In this document: one piece after another, positions 41,391-53,130 of the stretch | Position numbering within the stretch: the first letter of the stretch is position 1 | How the letters are laid out: every line of letters begins with the position of its first letter | NCBI RefSeq assembly: GCF_052857255.1 | Contig: NC_135505.1 | Coordinates: 135,588,356 to 135,652,355, forward strand | From: Amblyomma americanum | Taxonomy: Eukaryota > Arthropoda > Arachnida > Ixodida > Ixodidae | Reading direction: 5' to 3' | DNA: 64,000 bases | The notes under the pieces: model-generated | Databases searched by the model: none | The model's input: the letters and a program-made list of their open reading frames with translations, nothing else | Told to the model about the DNA's origin: nothing | Made by a program: the position numbers and the translations under genes

Positions 41391-41899
41391 TGCTTCAAAA
41401 TTTATTGAAGTCATTCGCTGATATAAAAGAATTTGTAAGTGAATACAACTTAAGTCTGCAGTGACCGCCACACTGAATCCTTCCTGACAAAAAGTAAGCA
41501 GCAGATTAACCTATAAGCTCAGGAATTTCCATACCATGCCTGTGGTTTTTTTTAATACAAGCATCATAAAGCTGATTTCAATTATTGTTGTGATTGTTCA
41601 GCAGAAAATACGGGTTACCACGAACCATGGCTCATTGTTATTAACTGCTGTTTATTAATGTGAAAGCATTACTAGTCCCATTAAGAGAAAAGCTAGCAGT
41701 ATGTGTGTGTGTGTATACGCACTTGCAGATGCTACAGAAAACCCAGCGATTTCAAAAAAATAGGGTGCCGTCATCAAGCGTCCGTATGACACGCACAGCA
41801 AGCTGAGAGCTGCCACTTCAGACAATTCTGTACATGTCATTCATCCATATATGCCCGCACCTGGCTGACCTCCGTGGGGCGGCAGTTTTCCCGCCATTG

Positions 41900-42120
41900 C
41901 ACACCAAAATTGTTACGCAACCGTTTGTCATGTGGCGTTCCGGGTGGTGTCGTCCAATTTCTCGTTGCATATAACTTACATGTCCAAGTCAAGCTTGAGG
42001 CCAGCTTGCAACAGGGATTCACACCGACATATGCACCTTCAAATTTTGCCTTCTGGACTTTTACATCAAAATTGTGATGCAACCATTCGTCTTACAGTGT
42101 TCTGGGTGGTGTCATACGTG
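41900..42120 (+). repeat. Two-copy repeat, about 162-bp spacing
   Basis: AAATTGTTACGCAACCGTTT with TTCCGGGTGGTGTC at 41907 is repeated as AAATTGTGATGCAACCATTC with TTCTGGGTGGTGTC at 42068. Confidence 0.45.
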
Positions 42121-42518
42121 GGCGTGTTTTGTGAATGGTGTCATACGTCATCGCTGGATTTCATTGCGGCCTGTCTTGTGTGTGCTCGTGCAATGAACAG
42201 TGGACCATCAAAATCTACAGCTTCAACATGGGCACCACCTGGAGTGAAACGTGGTCATCCGCTCAAATACGCAAACGTCAAAGAACCACGACAGCGTTTG
42301 TAATGCTTTCGCATTCCCGCACGTAACCACTCTTATGGGTCTTTGCCAAATTTTTAAAAAAATTTGTATCCTAATAAATATTTGTCGAGTGGAGAGCGTC
42401 CCGACGCCGCCATCATTCCGCGTTTTCAGGACAAGAAAAAGTGGAAGACGGAAGGCAACAGCCTCGGAGCCAGCCCACATAGTTGCATGTACAGTAGTGG
42501 GCAGAAGAGATCCCCCTT

Positions 42519-43062
42519 CCCCCGCTCATGTTGGCAAGCTTGCTTCTCTACATGGGAGCCACCTGACAAAGGCCTCCTGCTGTTGAGATCGGTACCCTGG
42601 GCCTTGGACGAGAAAAATAACTCTGGAGAGAGCGTGACGTCACGCGGTCAGCCTTCACAAGCCAAGCGCTCACGAAGTCATTCCCTGCCTCGGTTTTTCT
42701 TTCTCAGAGTCGGTCCTCAAAGTCTCGGTGTCGGTATGTTTTAGTGCGCGTGTCTGTGCGCCCTATGGCGCGGGCGTGTACAGCAAGGAGATTGGTCTAC
42801 AGTTGGTTTCCCTCGTTAGTCATTGCATGCGCACGTGCAGCGGGAATAGACATCACTGCACACTGTCATGTGGTGTGACCACATGGGGGAGTGACTCTCT
42901 CCTTTTTATTTTTTATGTCTACGCTTCATGTTTATCGCTGGACGCTCGTTCCCTAGATTTTTTTTCCTCCATGCACAGGGCTGGTCTCGACAGCAGGAAG
43001 GCTTCGTCAAGTGGCGCCACGATGCAGAGCTACTAGCTTCGGAACACGAGTGGGGGGGTCTC
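42519..43062. mobile_element. Inverted-repeat element, about 95-bp arms
   Basis: CCCCCGCTCATGTTGGCAAG through CCTCCTGCTGTTGAGATCGG (42529-42590) is matched in reverse by CTGGTCTCGACAGCAGGAAG through ACACGAGTGGGGG (42972-43060). The centre is unique and has no transposase. No target duplication was identified. Confidence 0.55.
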
Positions 43063-43747
43063 TTAATTTTGCCCACGTCTATACATCTTGTTGAGCGCTG
43101 CCTGCACGCTTTGTCTCTTGGCATAGTTTCGTTTTCGCATCTTCGGTTGCGTGCACTTGCCCCAGTGCGTCGACGGAACTGTCAGCAGAAGCAATACATT
43201 CATGCCACACATAAGCAAAAAAGCGGAGCACCATTTGAGAAATTTCCTGGAAGTTTATGAAACTGGAGCTGTCTGATGCTCTTGTAAAAGCATACTCCAA
43301 GCACCTTCAGATATGACCACGAACCTTGCAAATGATTTAAAAGTGTCACTAATATTTTCATGCGGGATTTAACCATAGCTGCCAAAGCTGAAGGCTCAGA
43401 TTAATCAAGCGTTGTTAATATGCTGAGAAGACATCGCTGTCGAAATCAGTTGATGGCCGCTCAAATGCAGGGCCGAATGCGGATCCCAAGCAATATAGGC
43501 AATCGGCCCAATATTGAAAATGGATGGTTTTATTCTAGTCATTTGTAGGACCGGCCTTAGCCAATACGTTTACCTCTGCTGCTTGGGATGGTGTCGCTCT
43601 CGTTGTCTACCCGAGCTACCGCTTATCGTCCATATCGCGAGCTGTTTCGTTGCGTTTGGTGAGCAGTGCACCTCTTTGAGGCACTTTGATAACGGCCTCT
43701 GATATCAGTCTGCCGGTGGCATTACGTCTAAGCTATATTCACGAAAA

Positions 43748-43786
43748 AAAATGGGGGTACACTTAGGCGAAGTGTACCCCCATTTT
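43748..43786. repeat. Perfect 17-bp hairpin
   Basis: AAAATGGGGGTACACTT, a five-base loop AGGCG, and the exact complement AAGTGTACCCCCATTTT. Related CTTAAGTGTACC and CCTAAGTG motifs follow to 43856. Confidence 0.8.
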
Positions 43787-44823
43787 ACCCCATTTTACAC
43801 CACAGGTACACCGCCTAAGTGTCCGCTTAAGTGTACCTGCCTCACTTAGGCCTAAGTGACACTGTCATGTCACACCCCGAAGGTGTGACGCGACAGCGGT
43901 TCCTCTTGCCAGACACGCAAGCTGTTTCCCCTTTCACAGTCCCAATCATTATGTGAAAGAGCACGCGACATATATATATAAAGCCCGTTCCGAGGCGCCC
44001 CTGGTTTGGCTAGCGCAATCTATGGGGAGCCTCTTGCAATCTACTTCTAACTTTTCGGTCACGCCGACACCGGCTTTTCCTTTTGCTTATTTCATTTTTT
44101 AAAGCAGTGCTTTAATAACATTTGGGTTTAGAGCTCTTGATTTTTTGTTTTGCTGTGTGATCACTGTTGTTATATAAACTTGCCGGCACGGCTGGAAGAG
44201 TTGAAGTTACTCTACGAAACGCAATATTTTAATGCTAAAAAGCGCCACTTTTTCTGCTAGAAAACGCGAAATTGCTGCTACATATCGCAATTTCTTGTGC
44301 TACCAAAGCTGCCACAAGGAGTCTGTGGCCGGTTTTAAAGATTAAAGACACGTGCTGAGCCTCTGGCTTGTGTCTTCATCACTTTGTTTGTGGCGCGAGG
44401 TGCCACAGGATATAACTGGAATGATTGCAATCGCGCGCAACTGCTTGTACGCGTTATTCCAGATTGTAGTAGGCGATTGCGGCGTCTTACGTCGAAAGTC
44501 CATCATCAGCTTTCTTTAAATTGAGCGCGGCCGAGAGTAGTGGTGTTCTTGGACGACCGCCGAGCACGCGTGTTGCGCCTAGTTGCTTAATTCTTTGCGC
44601 GAGCAAGTCAGCCCACCAAGGAGTTCGTTTCGGTGCCACGTGTATGCGTTGGTTTCATCGTGTGTTCTCGGCGTGGCCACCACCACGATACATTATGATG
44701 ATGATTAATCGCGAATTCAGGGAAGGGACAAGGCGGCCGAAAAAAAGGATAGAGAAATAAGAGCAGCTGCAGCCCTTGTCTTAGATATATGCGGCCCACC
44801 GGCATTGCTTCTGAGCGGCGTAT

Positions 44824-45170
44824 ACAGGGTGATTCATTTTTAACGTTTACAAATTGTTATTAAAAAAAAATTGCCGATGGTTTAGCTCCGTTTAAACATA
44901 GTGCGCGTACGCGACAGCTGACCCGAAGACGTGGCTTCGCTAGGGGCTTGTCGCTGTCTTTTCTCCGCTTCTTGACAGCGTCGTTTGGCGAGCCGTTCCT
45001 CTCGTTGTTTCGGCGTCTCGGCTGCGCACTTGGCATTCCTGGCTTCTTGGGCTTGTTGTCGGCTCGCCTTATACCATGCCACAACTTCGGGATCCTTCGA
45101 CGTGGCTTCCCGCAGGTGCCGTTGATGTCAGTCGCAGTATACACACGGACTTTCTGCGTCTTCACTCATC
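44824..45170 (-). mobile_element. DNA-repeat end with a Lys/Arg-rich ORF relic
   Basis: ACAGGGTGATTCATTTTTAA at 44825 resembles a transposon terminus. The minus strand from 45165 reads a Lys/Arg-rich repetitive frame (QQAQEARNAKCAAETPKQRE, AKRRCQEAEKRQRQ). I associate this kind of frame with tick repeats but cannot name the family. The other terminus was not found. Confidence 0.35.
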
Positions 45171-45274
45171 GGTCATCTGAAGAACGGGCGCTTCGCACCC
45201 TCTGTTTATAAAGTGGCCGAGCAGTGGCGCGCATCTGTTGCCCAACTGCGCATGTGTACCGCACCCGTAGCTAC

Positions 45275-45336
45275 TGCGCATGCGCGACGCAACTCTGACG
45301 TCACGCGCGGCGCACCTGTTGCTCGGCGCATGCGCA
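45275..45336. promoter_or_regulatory. Two NRF1/Ewg-like palindromes
   Basis: TGCGCATGCGC at 45275-45285 and GCGCATGCGCA at 45326-45336 lie in a GC-rich patch with TGACGTCA between them. They could mark a promoter, but no exon follows, only SINEs. Confidence 0.3.
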
Positions 45337-45541
45337 TCGACTGCTCCGGCTCGGCCCGGTGACCTTGGTTTTGCATGGCGTAGTGAAGCTATCGCTTCAA
45401 AAATGGTTGCTGTTTAGCTCAGCTAAGCGTGGTTTAGCGAAGCCGTCCCGACGACGTGGACGGCTCCGGCCGACTCACTCAGTCCACAGCGAGGACTGCA
45501 GTGCGAACGCCGCGAGAGCTGCGCCGGCTCCTTTCACCAGA

Positions 45542-45860
45542 CCCGCCGCGGTGGCTCAGTGGTTAGGGCGCTCGACTACTGATCCGGAGTTCCCGGGTTC
45601 GAACCCGACCGCGGCGGCTGCGTTTTTATGGAGGAAAAACGCTAAGGCACCCGTGTGCTGTGCGATGTCAGTGCACGTTAAAGATCCCCAGGTGGTCGAA
45701 ATTATTCCGGAGCCCTCCACTACGGCACCTCCTTCTTCCTTTCTTCTTTCACTTCCTCCTTTATCCCTTCCCTTAGGGCGTGGTTCAGGTGTCCAACCAT
45801 ATGTGAGAGATACTGCGCCATTTCCTTTCCCCAAAAACCAATTATTATTATTATTATTAT
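45542..45860 (+). mobile_element. Full-length Ruka-type SINE
   Basis: It is nearly identical to 12686-13001, from the tRNA-like head GCCGCGGTGGCTCAGTGG to the tail CCAAAAACCAATTATTATT. An (ATT)n tract follows. Close similarity to the other copies suggests recent activity. Confidence 0.88.
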
Positions 45861-45915
45861 TTCATCATCAAAGGGAGAGTCACGTGGTTAGTCACGCGGC
45901 CACAGCTGATAATAA

Positions 45916-46140
45916 TAAGTGGTTATGGCGCTCGGCTGCTGACCCGAAAGACGTGGGTTCGATCCCGGCCGCAGTGCTCGAATTTCGATGGAGGTGAAAT
46001 GCTTGTAGTCCGTCTATACTGTGCGATGTGAGTGCCCGTTCAAGAGCCCCAGGTGGTCGAAATTATCCGGAGCCCTTCACTGCGGCGTCCCTCATAGTCT
46101 CAGTCGATTTGGGACGTTAAAACACCGTAAAACCATAAAA
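45916..46140 (+). mobile_element. SINE, second family, slightly 5'-truncated
   Basis: It begins AAGTGGTTATGGCGCTCGGC, with B box GGGTTCGATCCCGG and the body GATGGAGGTGAAATGC, ending CGTTAAAACACCGTAAAACC. It sits about 55 bases after the Ruka copy. Confidence 0.8.
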
Positions 46141-46199
46141 CTTACTCGGCAATGTGGTTCGCAATATCATCCGTCAAAAATAGGCATTTGACAGCTCGT

Positions 46200-47400
46200 T
46201 GAGTTAGCTTTCCCGCATTGACTATTTATAAAATAGTCCCTCGTAGTTTTTAACCATCAAATACAGGCGCAATTTGTGTATATGAGGATGTGGAAGGAGC
46301 TAACATGATTTTGGACGCCAATGTAATGCTGGAAAGCCAACTCAGTAAGCTTTCAAATGCGTGTTTTTGACTTTCGATATTTCGAACCACATTGCGGGTC
46401 ACGAAAATTTAAAGAATACCGTCGTTGTTGATGGCCAACCATTTCGCAGTATTGCCTTGGCCCCTAAAGCAAAAAAGGTGTTTATTTTGAAGATTTTTAT
46501 TCGGTGATATGAACTGTACATCAGTGAATATATAGAAGCTCCCGGAGCACGAAAGCTGTGTCGGGACCTCCTATTTTATTGCTATTTTAAGTTACTTAAT
46601 CGTCTAATTATTGATCCATGTGAGGTGGTACAGTACATTTGCCTTGCCTTGCAATCCAGCTCAGCAAACCGTACCAACTTGTTTCTGGCAGTTTTTTTTT
46701 AAGTAAATTTTTTGTAGCGGGAGCTACATTGGCCACGAGCTCGCAGTTTCGCCGTGGTCGCACCGCACCGCGTGACCAACCACGTGACTGGTCACGTGAC
46801 CAACCGCGTGAAGAACCACGTGACAACAACTAGCCAGACAACCAGACTAACCTGGACTTGCACTCAAGATTAACCAAGGCTAACCAAGCTATGCCTTAGC
46901 TTTCGCTACGTATACCCTTTCATAGCCGAGCTAAGCCACTGCCAACTTTTTAAAAATATGACCCCTTATACTGGGGAGCGTATAATAGCGCTGCACAGGA
47001 GCCATTCGGAGAATTTTCTGCTATCTTAAATGGAATTTTAGGGGTAAAATTGTTCGTAAAGCGAAACTTATCAGGTTTTTCCGTAAAATTTTCGGGACCA
47101 AAATTTTCGAGTTTTTTTTTTCTCCGAAAGTGCTGGATTACCCAAATTGCTGGCAGAAAGGGACAGAAAGAGGGAATTTTGGTCTAATTAAGGGGATTCG
47201 CGCTTACATGCGCTTGGAATATCACTAGTGGTGGAAGGGAATCTGAGGGCGTAAATGGCGGCGCTAAACGAGCCATATACTATACTGAACGGGCCAGAAG
47301 CGAATCGGCTTGAATGCGTATTTTTGACAAAAAGCTGTACTTACACTACCGCTCGTGCTGGCGGTTTGGACATATATGCCTACTCGCCACACACCTGCGT
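46200..47400. other. Intergenic sequence with a 12-bp E-box array
   Basis: Apart from the tandem CACGTG-containing array at 46771-46824 I see no gene or element boundary here. Confidence 0.3.
46771..46824 (+). repeat. 12-bp tandem array with CACGTG sites
   Basis: Units CGTGACCAACCA, CGTGACTGGTCA, CGTGACCAACCG and CGTGAAGAACCA follow at exact 12-bp spacing. Three unit junctions create CACGTG, the palindromic E box. Confidence 0.75.
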
Positions 47401-47413
47401 ACGCTACAGGGCT

Positions 47414-47724
47414 TAATTTAATTTGTTTTGGGGGAAAGGAAATGGCGCAGTATCTGTCACGTATATCGATGGGCACCTGAACCGCGCCGTAAGGGAAGGG
47501 ATAAAGGAGGGAATGAAAGAAGAAAGGAAGGAAGAGGTGCCGTAGTGGAGGGCTCCGGAATAATTTCGACCACCTGGGGACCTTTAACGTGCACTGACAT
47601 CGCACAGCACACGGGCGCCTTAGCGTTTTTCCTCCATAAAAACGCAGCCGCCGCGGTCGGGTTCGAACCAGGGAACTCCGGATCAGTAGCCGAGCGCCCT
47701 AACCACTGAGCCACCGCGGCGTGT
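47414..47724 (-). mobile_element. Full-length Ruka-type SINE
   Basis: Reverse orientation, tail near 47425 and tRNA-like head near 47720. A 10-bp target duplication CTACAGGGCT is present at 47404-47413 and 47725-47734. Confidence 0.9.
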
Positions 47725-47799
47725 CTACAGGGCTGCGCAGATTCAAGGGCCTTGGGAAATAGCGCAGACTCGTTTTGAATTTAGCGGGTATCAGCAGAT

Positions 47800-49330
47800 C
47801 TAACGTTGCTTAGAGTGGCGAGTGTTTGCCGATGGCGAGCTTCGCAAGGTTTTGCCGACACAAGCCCGCGCTTTCCCCCGCTGCAGGTTGCGAAAAATAT
47901 TCACCGCTCACGCTGTGCCGCTGGTCTCGTCGCTGGCGAACGCACGACCTTGAACTTGTGTATAACGGTGACTGCGAGCTGCCGTGCGGCGTCCGTCCAA
48001 GTCGGTGCTGCGACGGTTGCGAAGAGATATGCTTGCTCCTTGTATGCACTGTGCACTGTATCGGGCGCTGCTGGGAAGGTTGTTTTGCTGCAGTGTTGGA
48101 TGGGAGCTCGCGGATGCGTGATAGAGGACCGTTCATGCATATATGCGCCACGCGTCCAGGGAGGTCGGCCATATATACGCCACGCGTCCAAGGAGGGCGG
48201 TCGTGTATTTGCGCCATGCGTCGAGGGAGGCCGATCAGGTGGTGGAGCGGCGCGAGCTTTCACGTACACTTGCGCGGTAGAGGCGTGTCCGTTTTAAAAT
48301 TAAGGAAAGGGAGGAAGCAAAAAAAAAAAAAGACGCCAGTCTGCCCTTGAAAAGCCGGGTGAGGTGGAGGGAAAGGTAGTCTTCTTATTCTTCAACGCCG
48401 TGGCTCCGTCCGTTATGCACTCGTCGACTACTTTCTCTCGTGTTATGTCTTCACATCTCCGTGCGTGTTTGTGTGCATGACGGCTTCGCTTGGATTTCAT
48501 CGTCTTCAGAGGGTTTCTTCAGTTTTTGCTGGTTTTCTCTTTCTCTCGGAAAGAAGAGGAATCGGCAAACGTGCTATGACCAGAGAGGAGAAGTGTTGAG
48601 TTAGACAGGCCGAACATGCTTTGCCTTAGCTCGTGTTCGTGGAAGGACCACTGGAAACGAAGTGGGCGTGTAGAGTGAAGAAGATCGTGGGTACAGAGGC
48701 GACCTCCCCCACCCCCAACCTCCTCGCCTCCCTCCGGCGCGAATCTCGACCGGCGGCGGTGGTCGTATCCGCCTCTCCTCTGTTGAGGCATAAAGAAAGG
48801 CGCGCCCTGTCGATCGAGCTGTCGGTGCTGCCCGCCGGCAGTAGCGAAGGAAACCGGTGCGGGAGGCGCCCGGCGATCGTCTCTACCGATACACCATGGC
48901 TCGGCGAAAGAGCAGAGCACGCTTCCAGGTCGCCGTGGACGTGTCCGGGGTAAGTGGAGGCGCGCCGCCGTCCCTTTTCTTTATTTTTGCTCAGTCGTCG
49001 CAGTCGTGCCGGCTAAGACTCACGCGTGAACTCTAGCTATATCATGCGCTGCCGTGAGGTGGACGGGAGAGAGATGTTTTGGTGCGCGTGTTGTGTTACC
49101 TGTGTAGCGCAACGCTGTCGATGTGTGCTCTAGAAGAAGCGGCGCCGCGAGCGGTGTGGGTGTACCGTCACTTGCGTGCCGTTGTATTCGGGAAGGAAGC
49201 CACGCCAGCGTGCGGTGGTTGTTCGCGGAAAGGCGCCGTCTTCACGGGCGTCAAAACGAACGGCGTTTTGACCACGCAACCGCGATGACATTTTGTCCTT
49301 TAGCTTACATCTTGTAACTCTCGGCGCCCT
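47800..49330 (+). promoter_or_regulatory. CpG-rich promoter-like region upstream of a candidate first exon
   Basis: The region is rich in CG and ends with a start codon and a strong splice donor at 48896-48955. It lacks transposon signatures. It includes short repeats CCACGCGTCCAGGGAGG and CCACGCGTCCAAGGAGG at 48149-48200. It is the best promoter candidate in the right half. Confidence 0.35.
48896..48949 (+). CDS. Candidate first coding exon of an unidentified gene
   Basis: ATG in the context ACACCATGG opens an 18-codon frame MARRKSRARFQVAVDVSG, ended by the strong donor GGG/GTAAGTGG at 48950. The N-terminus is basic. An overlapping upstream frame starts at 48633 in another phase. No second exon in phase 0 was recognised before the window end, so the gene would need a long first intron. 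The protein is not identified. Confidence 0.35.
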
Positions 49331-49499
49331 TGCATTGATCTCGCGTGCTACGTGTCCGGGTGGTCGGTCGCTTGCAAGCGCATGGTGTGGTACCTTCACG
49401 CCCATATTTTGAGCCATGGATGGCACGGTATCGTTCTTCTGAGGGTCGACGTAGCTCCTTCAAGAGCGATCGGATAACCGACCGGACCACAGCAGCACA

Positions 49500-50175
49500 G
49501 GTAATTGGCCTAATATTGGAAATGCCTGGTATCACTCTTCTCCTCTAAAGGACCGGACTTCGCTTATATATTGCCAGTATAATAATAATAATAGTTTTTT
49601 TTTGGTGGAAAGGAAATGGTGCAGTATCTGTCTCATATATCGTTGGACACCTGAACCGCGCCGTAAGGGAAGGGATAAAGGAGGGAGTGAAAGAAGAAAG
49701 GAACAAATAGGTCCGTAGTGGAGGGCTCCGGAATAATTTCGACCACCTGGGGATCTTTAACGTGCACTGACATCGCACAGCACACGGGCGCCCTAGCGTT
49801 TTTCCTCCATAAAAAACGCAGCCGCCGCGGTCGGGTTCGAACCCGGGAACTCCGGATCAGTAGTCGAGCGCCCTAACCACTGAGCCACCGCGGCGGGGCG
49901 CCAGTATTGGGCCGATTAGCTGTGCTGCTGGGGGATCCTCTGCTTAGCTGTGGTGTATAGCGCGAGTGAACCTCAGCTGGTGGATGTCCGCGGGACGCCA
50001 AATGGGGCGGTCAGAGCCGAAATGCCTGGTTTCGCGTCGCTCACCACATGTTTGGATTTGCCAATATATTTCCAATATTGGGCCGACTTGTGCTGCTGGG
50101 GGATCCTCTGCTCAGCTGTGGTGTATAGCGCGAGTGAACCTCAGCTGGTGGATGTCCGCGGGGCGCCAAACGAAG
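49500..50175 (+). repeat. About 171-bp tandem repeat interrupted by a SINE
   Basis: GTATTGGGCCGATTAGCTGT with GCGAGTGAACCTCAGCTGG (49904-49980) recurs as ATATTGGGCCGACTTGTGC with the same sequence (50075-50150). A further partial unit lies at 49500-49570. The SINE at 49581-49899 splits it. Confidence 0.7.
49581..49899 (-). mobile_element. Full-length Ruka-type SINE inside a tandem repeat
   Basis: Reverse orientation with tail AATAATAATAATAG at 49581. An 8-bp target duplication GCCAGTAT is present at 49573-49580 and 49900-49907. The host sequence is the 171-bp repeat. Confidence 0.9.
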
Positions 50176-50989
50176 CGATCAAAACTTTTGAAGTACCGTT
50201 TATCGTTACCGAGACCCTGGCGCGATGTCGTCGATGAGCGTCTGGATGTATACCGTGTATACGGTTGTGATGAATGACGTCCCCGTGCGCCTGATCCTGG
50301 ACCTCGAAGGCGGCTTCGCCGATAACGTCCGGCGTCGACGTGTCCGACCAAGTCCTGTCGTCGTTCGCCCTGTGTGTCTTGGTACGTGCGCGGAGTACCA
50401 AGCGCTGATTTACGAGTGCGCTGTTGGCAGAGCGATCACCGTATTTTCTCCGGCGTGCCGTATGGGAGCCCGATATGTCCAGCGAGGCAGTGCAAGTACT
50501 TCTTCGCAGGCCTCGACCTTGGGTAGGGTCGCTACGCAGCACGCGGGGTGGAACGCGCGCTTTCGCCGATAGCACATCTTTAAACGCATTTTCGCCGCTA
50601 CTCATCTCAGCGATGATAGCGGTGTGAAGTCTTCTGTGCGTAATAATCAGCGAAGCCTCGGTGTTTTTTTCACCTGTTGGTCAGAAGAATGCTACTTAGG
50701 CGGACCAGGCTGTGGCGGTCAACGAGATAGTGTCCAGTATATTATATAAGGCGATGCGATAGGCATGGTATAAGCCGGGCCGTGTTCTTTGCCTTGGAAT
50801 GGACACTGTTATGGCCTGAGTGCAAAGGGGGATGAAAATTCGGGCTGATTATATTTGTGTGATGGTCACTTATCTCCTGAATCTCCTGCTTTATGTTCCT
50901 TCTAGCCTACCCTTCGCCCCGATTAGATCCGAGTGCCGTTCTGTGCGTGGTCATCGTCTCGCGAAAGAGCGCGGAATGCAGCCTGCGGT

Positions 50990-51620
50990 GCGGTATCCAG
51001 CCCTCCGAGGTGTTTGGCTGTGGATTTACAACTAAGGCCAGCAGTGGCCCAATGGTGGCAGCCCACCGGGTATCTATGCCCGTCCAGTTTAGTACCGATA
51101 CAGGCATCAGTCCATGTGCTGCCCACCGCCAGTTTTCCATGTCGGGCCTGCACCGGCCCAATGTCGGCAGCCCTTGGGCCTTTCATCAGTATTATGAACC
51201 CTTCCAATGAGCGCTTCCTCGCCGCCGCCTATTGCTCGCTGGACTGTTATCTGCGCCTGGCGCAAGAAAGGTGGAGGTGGTAGCGCTATCCCTCTGTTTC
51301 AGTTCCCTGCGGTTTAAGGAGCAGGCGGTTTTTGTTATCTGCATGTATCTTATGGACAAGTCTCTGTGCAGCAGATGTAGGCTGCTGCAAACGACCTTTC
51401 CCCCTGTCTGTCCAGTGCCCCTGAAGTCTGCTGATGTCGGGCCAAGTGCCATGTCGGTGCCATGTAGGCAGCTCCATATTGGGTCTATGGGGCAGTCACC
51501 AGTGTTGGGGGAGTTCAGTGTACTGTGATACGTCGGGACCAGTGTATGGGCACCCCATATGGGCCTCTGTAAAACTGGTCCCTCACTGGGCCGGTATAGT
51601 CGGGCAGCCTACGTGGTGCA
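50990..51620. repeat. Repeats with GGCCCAATGTCGGCAG motifs
   Basis: GGCCCAATGGTGGCAGCCC at 51046 and GGCCCAATGTCGGCAGCCC at 51156 are two diverged units about 110 bp apart. The rest to 51620 has similar short motifs but no clear period. Confidence 0.4.
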
Positions 51621-51784
51621 CGTTAGTAGTTACCATGCTGGGCGGACGTGAGCTGTTCACATGTATAGTGCGGTGCGTCTAGCTCTTTGTGTGGGTTAGT
51701 TACTTCCAACTGTGCTGCGCTTATTTCGCGTGCATAACATGACTGAGCACAAACAGTGAAATAAATAAGTGTTGCATTCTTACA

Positions 51785-52000
51785 TATCATCATCATCAGC
51801 CTGACTACGTCTACTACTGCAGACAAAGGCCTCTCCCACGTCCCTCCAATTAACCCTTTCCTTTACCAGTTGCGTCCGCCGTACCCCCGCAAACTTCTTG
51901 ACTTCGTCCGCCCACCTAGCTTTCTGCCGCCCACTGCTACGCTTGCCTTCTCTTGGAATCCACTCCGTTACGCTTAAGGACCAGCGGTTATCTTCTTACG
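51785..52000 (-). mobile_element. LINE 3' end fragment
   Basis: TCATCATCATCAGCCTGACT, CAAAGGCCTCTCCCACGTCC and CTTGGAATCCACTCCGTTAC follow the complement of a common arthropod LINE ORF2 3' end with a short simple tail. I recognise the sequence type but not the exact family. Confidence 0.6.
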
Positions 52001-52249
52001 TATACGCACCTGTGACATTCAATTATGAACATATCAAGTGTGCAGGTTAGCCACTGGAGAGAATGCGTACACTGACGTGCAGGAATGCCGACTTTTCAGC
52101 CCCGCTGCAGCCGGTGTATAGGACCAATTGAGGTATATGGCGTCGGGTGCCGCATTTGGGCTTGCCGAGGCCTCTTCTAAGGCATCCACGCGTAGTCTGG
52201 CCTCATTAAGTAGGAAGGGGGCAGAGCCAGATTAAACGCGGGGATGCGG

Positions 52250-52620
52250 ATTCGGTTAGCCCTTCCAGTACCAACATGGGAATGTTGCGCTATCGACGAG
52301 GGCAGGCTGTATTCTGGCTTAAACCAATCCAAAAACTTGTTAATATCCTGGTGAATAAGAGGGACATCATGATCATTGTTTTCGCGGCAAATAGCACAGT
52401 AATCGGCAAAGAGACAAATTTAACAGTATATGTTAGCTAGTAAGTCATTTATATCAATGAGAAACGGGGGGGGGGGGGCAAGAGAGGGCCCCTGAGGCAC
52501 GCCAAAACAAGAAGGTGAACGCCAAGAGTAACTGCGTTTTCGAAATTTTAAAAAACTGATATGGGTACCACTGCACGCCTTTCAATAAGGAACCTAACAG
52601 TAATAGTTAAAAAGTTAACT
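52250..52620 (-). pseudogene. Reverse transcriptase fragment, jockey/CR1-like
   Basis: The minus strand reads FGVPQGPS, then after a C tract FLIDINDLL, a stop, and FADYCAIC, the positions of the RT motifs PQG, INDL and YADD (here ADYC, so damaged). It continues DINKFLDWF. The G tract at 52466-52478 on the plus strand lies between the first motifs. Confidence 0.65.
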
Positions 52621-53130
52621 ATTCACGATTAGTTAACCAGCCTGCTAGTTAGCACATCTTGCCTGTATTCGTATCTACTACACCGCTGACAGTGCTGTGC
52701 CGAAAAAAGCGCTCTTATAACTCAAAAAGCCTATTTTTAAAAATTGTGTAAAGTCTTAGATGAAACACCCTGTATGTAGGAGCACAACGTGATGCTTTTG
52801 AGAAGCGTGTGTGCGCTCTTCTCACGGACGCGAGTGCCAGAAACACGTGTCTGGAAGCTCTCGTCTTGTGATCGCATAGCTCTGGCTCTCACTGCCAACA
52901 ACTTGTGAGGTGCCGTATTTTTAGCCCGAATGCAGGGGCTGCGCGGTATACGTTGTTCAGAGCGCCAGTTTTACTGCAATAGTGCGTTATACGTGCGCAT
53001 GTTTTATTTCCCGTGTCCGGACATTTTTGTCCGTCCGACTGCTGCAAAGCTATAGCGCTCACCCGCGTAATGAACCGGGTTCAAGGTTTTCTTAGTAACA
53101 ATAAATGCGATCCATGGGTTTACGAGCGTG

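Noticed and set aside
42961..43060. Exon starting after the CATGCACAG acceptor-like site
   Set aside because: The sequence is the right arm of an inverted-repeat element whose left arm lies at 42529-42590, and the frame stops shortly.
45359..45997. A 212-codon plus-strand frame as a gene
   Set aside because: Most of it is the translation of a Ruka SINE and part of the next SINE; the same peptide segments appear at the other SINE copies.
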